Shown here piece after piece: positions 56,621 to 64,000 of a stretch of DNA of 64,000 nt. This DNA is from Halomonas sp. THAF5a (GTDB lineage Bacteria; Pseudomonadota; Gammaproteobacteria; Pseudomonadales; Halomonadaceae). Within the stretch, counting starts at the first letter, position 1. The number at the start of each line of letters is the position of its first letter. The translations under genes and the position numbers were made by a program. The stretch lies in NCBI RefSeq assembly GCF_009363755.1, contig NZ_CP045417.1:1488001-1552000 (forward strand), given 5' to 3'. The notes below the pieces were generated by a model. That model was not told the origin of the DNA. It was given only the letters and a program-made list of their open reading frames with translations, and did not search any database.

Positions 56621-56959
56621 TTACGTCGCTACCTCGTCAGTTCTGGCGGCAAGAATGAAATCGTTCTTGTGCAGGCCCTGCATCTCGTGCGACCACCAGG
56701 TCACGGTGACCCTGCCCCATTCGGTCAGCAGGGCCGGATGGTGGCCGGCCCGTTCGGCGATCTCGCCGACACGATTGGTGAAGTCGAGGGCCTGCTGGAA
56801 GTCGCGAAACGTGAAGCTTCGCTCGAGCTTCATGATGCCATCGCGCTCGACGATCCGCCACTCGGGGATCTCGGGGCGGTAGCGCTCGATCTCGGCCTGG
56901 GTCACCTGGGGAGCGTCCGCGCGGCAGGCCTCGCAGGTCTGGTCGGAAAGCTGGCTCAT
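56621..56959 (-). CDS. phhB: Pterin-4a-carbinolamine dehydratase
   Basis: 112 residues. The DCoH fold motif is [22 protein letters not shown] with catalytic histidines in [29 protein letters not shown]. It regenerates tetrahydrobiopterin for phenylalanine hydroxylase. ATG 56959 has AGGAGGAG upstream; longer forms reaching to 57052 are excluded. The phenylalanine hydroxylase gene (phhA) is not in this window; the neighbour upstream is recQ. Confidence 0.94.
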   Translation of the reverse strand: MSQLSDQTCEACRADAPQVTQAEIERYRPEIPEWRIVERDGIMKLERSFTFRDFQQALDFTNRVGEIAERAGHHPALLTEWGRVTVTWWSHEMQGLHKNDFILAARTDEVAT

Positions 56960-57108
56960 GGTCTCCTCCTGGTCGTCGACATGGGCGTTCTTGGCGCGTC
57001 GGCGCGCCGGTCTCCTGCCGAGAAAGGTCGTGCAGCGGCGGCGCCTCGTCAAGCCGGTCTCGGTTCTCTCCGGGCGATGCCGGTGCGTCGCCCGCCGGCG
57101 CGGGCGGG

Positions 57109-59070
<1,962 letters not shown>

Positions 59071-59165
59071 GGGGCGCTCCCTGCCTGGGCGTTGGAGGTG
59101 TACTGGGGATCCATCCAGTATACGGGGCCAGGGCGTCCCCGTCCTCCCGCCGACCGAGTGGCGGC

Positions 59166-60080
<915 letters not shown>

Positions 60081-60307
60081 GCGGGTGTCCTTGTATTCCT
60101 GCTACGCGCAGCGAGTGTCGTTGTTGTCCTGCCCAGCGAGAGGCCGGAGGGCGCGCTCATCGCATGGCGCGTCGCTTGTCGAGTGAGCGCATTATCGCGC
60201 CCCCATAGGGTACTGCCTATCCGCCTTCGGGTGTAGGCGATTGCCGACAAAATGCCTTAGGCCATCTGCTACATGCGCGCTCCGGGCGGTGTCGGCAAGC
60301 CCGTCGA

Positions 60308-61459
60308 TCAGCGGGGGGCGTCGTAGCGTCGTGCCCGGCCGCGGGAGAATACCACCTGCCAGAGCTGGATGTGGCGGGCGCGGAAGGCGCCGGCGCAGAC
60401 CGACAGGTAGTAGCGGAACATCCGCCGGGTGCGCTCGTTGTAGCGCGGGGCGATCTCGTGCCAGCGGGCATCGAAATTGGCGAGCCAGGCCATCAGCGTG
60501 CGGTCGTAGTCCGGGCCGAAGTTCTGCCAGTCCTCCATGAGCAGGTGATCCTCGCTCTCCCGCGCGATCTGCATGGCCGAGGGCAGGGTGCCGTTGGGGA
60601 AGATGTAGCGATGGATCCAGGGGTCTGCCGCGATCTCGGAGCGATTGGAGCCGATGGTGTGGAGCAGGAAGAGCCCATCCGACGGCAGCAGGCGCCGGAC
60701 GGTCTCGAAATAGGTGGCGTAGTTGCGGTGCCCCACGTGCTCGAACATGCCGATGGAGACGATGCGGTCATACAGGCCCCCGAGGTCGCGATAGTCCTGC
60801 AGCAGGATCTCGACCGGCAGGCCCGCGCAGCGTTCCCGGGCCAGCGCCGCCTGCTCCCGGGAGATGGTAATGCCGGTGACCGAGACGCCGTGATGGCGGG
60901 CCGCGTGTTCGGCGAAACTGCCCCAGCCGCAGCCGATGTCGAGGACCTTCATGCCCGGCCTCAGGTCGAGCTTCCGGCAGGCCAGCTCGAGCTTGGCCCG
61001 CTGGGCGTCACCGAGATGCTCGGCGTCCTTCCAGTAGCCGCAGGAGTAGCACATGGTCTCATCGAGCATGCGTTCGAAGAGGTCGTTGCCCAGGTCGTAG
61101 TGGGCCTCGCCGACCATGTAGGCCCGGGTCCGGCTCTGCAGGTTGCGAAACCCCGACTGCAGGCGGTACATGAGCCTTTCCGACGGCGTGCGCGCGTGCT
61201 GTCCCAGGCCGTGCAGCAGCATGAGGTGAGCCATCTTATCGATGCGCTCGCACTCCCACCAGCCCTCCATGTAGGTTTCGCCGAGGCCCAGGGTGCCCTG
61301 GTGCAGGAGGCGCCGGAAGACGTCGGGATGCAGCACGCGAATGTCCTGGGGGGCATCGCCGTTCAAGGTGACCCCCGAGCCCGCCAGCAGGCGCTCCACG
61401 ATGCGCCGGGATCGGGTGTCGGTCAGGGCGATCGGGCCGATCGGGGTGTCGCTGGTCAT
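60308..61459 (-). CDS. cfa: Cyclopropane-fatty-acyl-phospholipid synthase
   Basis: 383 residues, class I SAM methyltransferase. The SAM motif is VLDIGCGWGSFAEHAA; the substrate-side signatures YDLGNDLFERMLDETMCYSCGYW and GMFEHVGHRNYATYF are family marks. It converts unsaturated phospholipid acyl chains to cyclopropane forms, which strengthens membranes under osmotic and acid stress. AGGAGGG precedes ATG 61459. The 227 bases between it and the cyclase gene hold no gene I can support. Confidence 0.95.
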   Translation of the reverse strand: MTSDTPIGPIALTDTRSRRIVERLLAGSGVTLNGDAPQDIRVLHPDVFRRLLHQGTLGLGETYMEGWWECERIDKMAHLMLLHGLGQHARTPSERLMYRLQSGFRNLQSRTRAYMVGEAHYDLGNDLFERMLDETMCYSCGYWKDAEHLGDAQRAKLELACRKLDLRPGMKVLDIGCGWGSFAEHAARHHGVSVTGITISREQAALARERCAGLPVEILLQDYRDLGGLYDRIVSIGMFEHVGHRNYATYFETVRRLLPSDGLFLLHTIGSNRSEIAADPWIHRYIFPNGTLPSAMQIARESEDHLLMEDWQNFGPDYDRTLMAWLANFDARWHEIAPRYNERTRRMFRYYLSVCAGAFRARHIQLWQVVFSRGRARRYDAPR

Positions 61460-61650
61460 GGTGCCCTCCTGGTCGCATGCCGCCTGACGGGCTGACGCGC
61501 GCGTCGATGCCGCGCCGATGCCACTTTGCTCACCAGCATAGACCAGCGGGCCGGCGCCGTGCCCGACCCTGCCGCCCCGAGGCGAGGGCATCGCAGCTTC
61601 GTCGCCTTTCTCGGCGAAAAGGCAGCATGATCGGCCGTGCGTCTGCCCAA

Positions 61651-61668
61651 TGACGATAAAATCCGTCA
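61651..61668. promoter_or_regulatory. Dyad upstream of the NSS transporter gene
   Basis: TGACG-N8-CGTCA lies 63 bases before the transporter ATG, in the 272-base divergent region with cfa. It could be an operator; the cognate regulator is unknown. Confidence 0.3.
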
Positions 61669-61731
61669 CAATAGGCGCCTGGTGGCGATACCTTGCGGTG
61701 TCGGAAAGAACCCCGGTGATCCTGGTGTGAT

Positions 61732-63192
61732 ATGACAACGACTGCACAACCCCGAACCCAGTGGCTCGGCCGCTGGGGCTTCATCCTGGCGGCGACCGGC
61801 TCCGCGGTGGGCCTGGGCAATATCTGGAAGTTTCCCTATATCACCGGCGAGTTCGGCGGTGGCGCCTTCGTCCTGGTCTACCTGGCCTGCATCCTTGCCG
61901 TGGGCGTGCCGGTGATGATGACCGAGATCGCCCTGGGGCGGCGCGGACGCGGCAGCCCCGTGGATGCCCTGCGCCGCGTCATCGCCGAGTCGGGCCGCGG
62001 CTCGGCCTGGTCGCTGCTCGGCTGGATGGCCATGCTGTGCGGTTTCCTGATCCTGTCGTTCTACGTGGTGGTGGCCGGCTGGTCCTTCGCCTATCTCTGG
62101 AAGATGCTGACCGGTGGCCTCGCGGGCTCGAGCGTCCACGAGATGGCGGCGATCTTCGCCGCCAACAACGCCAGTCCCCTGAACCTCGGCTTCTGGAGCA
62201 CCCTGGTCACGGTCGCCACCATGGTGATCGTCGGCAAGGGTGTTCAGGCCGGCATCGAGAAGAGCGTCAGCTGGATGATGCCCGGCATGGTGCTGATGCT
62301 GCTGCTGCTGATCGGCTACGGGGTGTTCTCCGGCGGGTTCCCGGCGGCGGTCGACTTCCTGTTCTCCTTCGATGCCGGCCGTCTCTCCAGCGAAGGCATG
62401 CTGGCCGCGCTCGGCCACGCCTTCTTCACCCTGTCGCTGGCCTCCGGCGCGATTCTCACCTACGGCAGCTACCTGCCCGCGACCACCTCCATCGCCCGCA
62501 CGACGCTCTCCGTGGCGCTGGCCGATACCGTGGTGGCGCTGATGGCCGGGCTGGCGATCTTCCCGGTGATCTTCGCCAACGGCATGAGCCCAAGCAGCGG
62601 TCCCGGCCTGATCTTCATGAGCCTGCCGCTGGCCTTCCAGGCCATTCCCCTGGGCAACCTGTTCGGCGCCCTCTTCTTCGTGATGCTCTCCATGGCCGCG
62701 CTGACCTCGTCGATCTCCATGGTCGAGGCTACTGTCTCCTGGCTGACCGACAACAAGGGCATCTCGCGGCGCGCCGCCTCCTGGGGCACCGGCATCGTGC
62801 TGTGGCTGATCAGCACCCTGGCGATGCTCTCCTTCAACGTCGGCGCCGACTGGACCCTGGCCGGCAAGCACTTCTTCGACTGGCTCGACTACCTGACCTC
62901 GCGCTGGATGATGCCGCTGGGCGGGCTCGGCATGGTGGTGCTGGCCGGGTTCGTGCTGAGAAGCGAGACCTTCCGCGAGGAGCTCGGCCTGTCGCCCGTC
63001 TGGCAGGCCCTATGGCTGTTCATGGTGCGCTACGTCAGCCCGCTGGGGATCCTGATGATCTTCGTCGACGCCCTGGGCATCACCCGGGTCGAGTTCGGCC
63101 TGCACTGGCCCTGGCTGCTGGCGCTCCTGGTGGCCGTGACCCTGGTCGGCGAGCTGGCCAGCCCCCGCCTCAGGCGCACGCTCTGCCCCTGA
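61732..63192 (+). CDS. Neurotransmitter:sodium symporter (NSS) family transporter
   Basis: 486 residues, about twelve membrane helices. The first helix ILAATGSAVGLGNIWKFPYI carries the unwound GLGNIWKFP motif that forms Na+ and substrate sites in the SNF/LeuT family. Substrates are typically amino acids; the exact one cannot be told. A Na+ symporter fits with the Na+ gradient made by Nqr. The ATG at 61732 has a weak ribosome site. A terminator follows. Confidence 0.93.
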   Translation: MTTTAQPRTQWLGRWGFILAATGSAVGLGNIWKFPYITGEFGGGAFVLVYLACILAVGVPVMMTEIALGRRGRGSPVDALRRVIAESGRGSAWSLLGWMAMLCGFLILSFYVVVAGWSFAYLWKMLTGGLAGSSVHEMAAIFAANNASPLNLGFWSTLVTVATMVIVGKGVQAGIEKSVSWMMPGMVLMLLLLIGYGVFSGGFPAAVDFLFSFDAGRLSSEGMLAALGHAFFTLSLASGAILTYGSYLPATTSIARTTLSVALADTVVALMAGLAIFPVIFANGMSPSSGPGLIFMSLPLAFQAIPLGNLFGALFFVMLSMAALTSSISMVEATVSWLTDNKGISRRAASWGTGIVLWLISTLAMLSFNVGADWTLAGKHFFDWLDYLTSRWMMPLGGLGMVVLAGFVLRSETFREELGLSPVWQALWLFMVRYVSPLGILMIFVDALGITRVEFGLHWPWLLALLVAVTLVGELASPRLRRTLCP

Positions 63193-63215
63193 GCCCGCCG
63201 CGCCTTGGTGTGTCC

Positions 63216-63240
63216 ATCGCCCCCGTCCTGCGGGGGCGAT
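63216..63240 (+). terminator. Hairpin after the NSS transporter gene
   Basis: Perfect 10-bp ATCGCCCCCG stem with a 5-base loop, then GTCGTTT. Moderate T tract, 24 bases past the stop. Confidence 0.6.
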
Positions 63241-63381
63241 GTCGTTTCGGGCCGCCGCCGCGCCCCGTGCCGGCCATGAAACCAGCAGTTATAGCCTTGT
63301 GCCGAGGGAGTCGTGGTATACGTGGCGACTATTAATTACCATAATGAATAACTCGCCAATCAAGACTGAGGTTTTTGGAAT

Positions 63382-64000
63382 ATGAGAACCGGTTCCGAGC
63401 ACGCGGTGGGGCGTGACGAGGCGCCATGGGGGCCGCTCGAAGGCTCGGCCTTTCCCCAGGGCTGCGTCAGCCTGGTTGGGGCCGGCCCGGGCGATCCGGA
63501 GCTCCTGACCGTGAAGGCCCTGCGACGCCTCCAGGCCGCCGAGGTGATCCTCCATGACCGGCTGGTGAGCGACGAGATCCTGTCGCTGGCGGCGCCGGAG
63601 GCCTTTCGCCTCTACGTCGGCAAGGAGCGCTCGCTGCACAGCGTGCCTCAGGATGGCATCAACCAGGCCCTGGTCGACTGGGCCCGGGCAGGCAAGCGAG
63701 TGGTGCGCCTCAAGGGGGGCGATCCCTTCATCTTCGGCCGCGGGGGCGAGGAGCTCGAGACGCTGGTCGAGGCGGGCATCATGGTGGAGGTGGTGCCCGG
63801 CATCACCGCGGCGTCCGGCTGCGCGGCCTATGCCGGCATTCCGCTGACCCATCGCGATCATGCCCAGTCGGTGCGCTTCGTCACCGGCCACCTGCGCAAC
63901 GGCAGCAGCGACCTGGACTGGCCGACCCTGGCGAGGCCCGGCCAGACCCTGGTGTTCTACATGGGGCTCGGGAGCCTGTCGCTGATCGGCGAGCAGCTGC
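63382..64000 (+). CDS. cobA: Uroporphyrinogen-III C-methyltransferase (3' end outside window)
   Basis: The frame is open from ATG 63382 to the window end (206 codons). SUMT signatures are clear: [52 protein letters not shown] and [22 protein letters not shown]. It methylates uroporphyrinogen III at C2 and C7 with SAM, leading to sirohaem and cobalamin. There is no CysG-type N-terminal dehydrogenase domain, so this is the single-domain CobA/NirE form, unless fused downstream. An AT-rich region with a GGCGA/TCGCC dyad (63324-63357) lies upstream. Confidence 0.93.
   Translation, partial: MRTGSEHAVGRDEAPWGPLEGSAFPQGCVSLVGAGPGDPELLTVKALRRLQAAEVILHDRLVSDEILSLAAPEAFRLYVGKERSLHSVPQDGINQALVDWARAGKRVVRLKGGDPFIFGRGGEELETLVEAGIMVEVVPGITAASGCAAYAGIPLTHRDHAQSVRFVTGHLRNGSSDLDWPTLARPGQTLVFYMGLGSLSLIGEQL

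Overview
The window is a high-GC (about two-thirds G+C) gammaproteobacterial chromosome segment, densely packed with core genes. Three things point to a moderately halophilic relative of Halomonas or Chromohalobacter: acidic proteins, a complete Na+-pumping NADH:quinone reductase operon, and a gene order closely resembling Pseudomonas (topA, mfd, gap, nqrA-F; asd-fimV-truA-trpF...accD-folC-dedD-cvpA-purF-metZ). The genus assignment is inference. I see no rRNA, tRNA, prophage, transposase gene, CRISPR array or secretion island. The window opens inside topA and closes inside a uroporphyrinogen-III methyltransferase gene.

Layout. 1-5.6 kb: topA 3' end, a DUF6586-type gene, a NYN-domain gene, ABC-F gene ybiT, then a helical protein paired with an orphan GspE-like ATPase. 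5.6-8.1 kb: envelope block with two L,D-transpeptidases flanking an Lpp/OprI-type lipoprotein. 8.2-13.4 kb: mfd (minus) and a long-form gap. 13.5-20.2 kb: nqrABCDEF plus nqrM, without apbE. 20.2-26.7 kb (minus): DUF488, a PA2778/PA2779-type pair, holA, lptE, leuS. 27-34.7 kb: zinc-ribbon protein, an unknown membrane protein, LysR regulator, leuCDB, asd. 34.9-48 kb: fimV, truA, trpFBA, accD, folC, SPOR protein, cvpA, purF, metZ. 48-54 kb: frameshifted DJ-1/PfpI gene, cytochrome b561, YceI, a PAS-GGDEF-EAL protein, a MATE exporter. 54-64 kb: dadA, phhB-aromatic aminotransferase, recQ, a diguanylate cyclase, cfa, an NSS-family Na+ symporter, cobA-type gene.

The genes form several coherent units. 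These are sodium bioenergetics (Nqr pump with a Na+-coupled symporter), murein-lipoprotein attachment, branched-chain, aromatic and aspartate-family amino-acid synthesis, and c-di-GMP turnover.

The least ordinary content is repeat DNA. Fourteen copies of a 13-bp palindromic core (GGGGTC-A/T-GACCCC and one-base variants) occur. Within clusters the cores are spaced exactly 25 bp apart, including two copies inside the folC reading frame and a perfect 30-bp-arm cruciform downstream of leuB. A roughly 105-bp element bounded by these cores occurs twice in opposite orientation. A second, unrelated dispersed repeat also occurs twice in opposite orientation, and a REP-type inverted pair lies after metZ. 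I found no convincing new multi-gene system. The repeat architecture and the orphan ATPase pair are the best leads.
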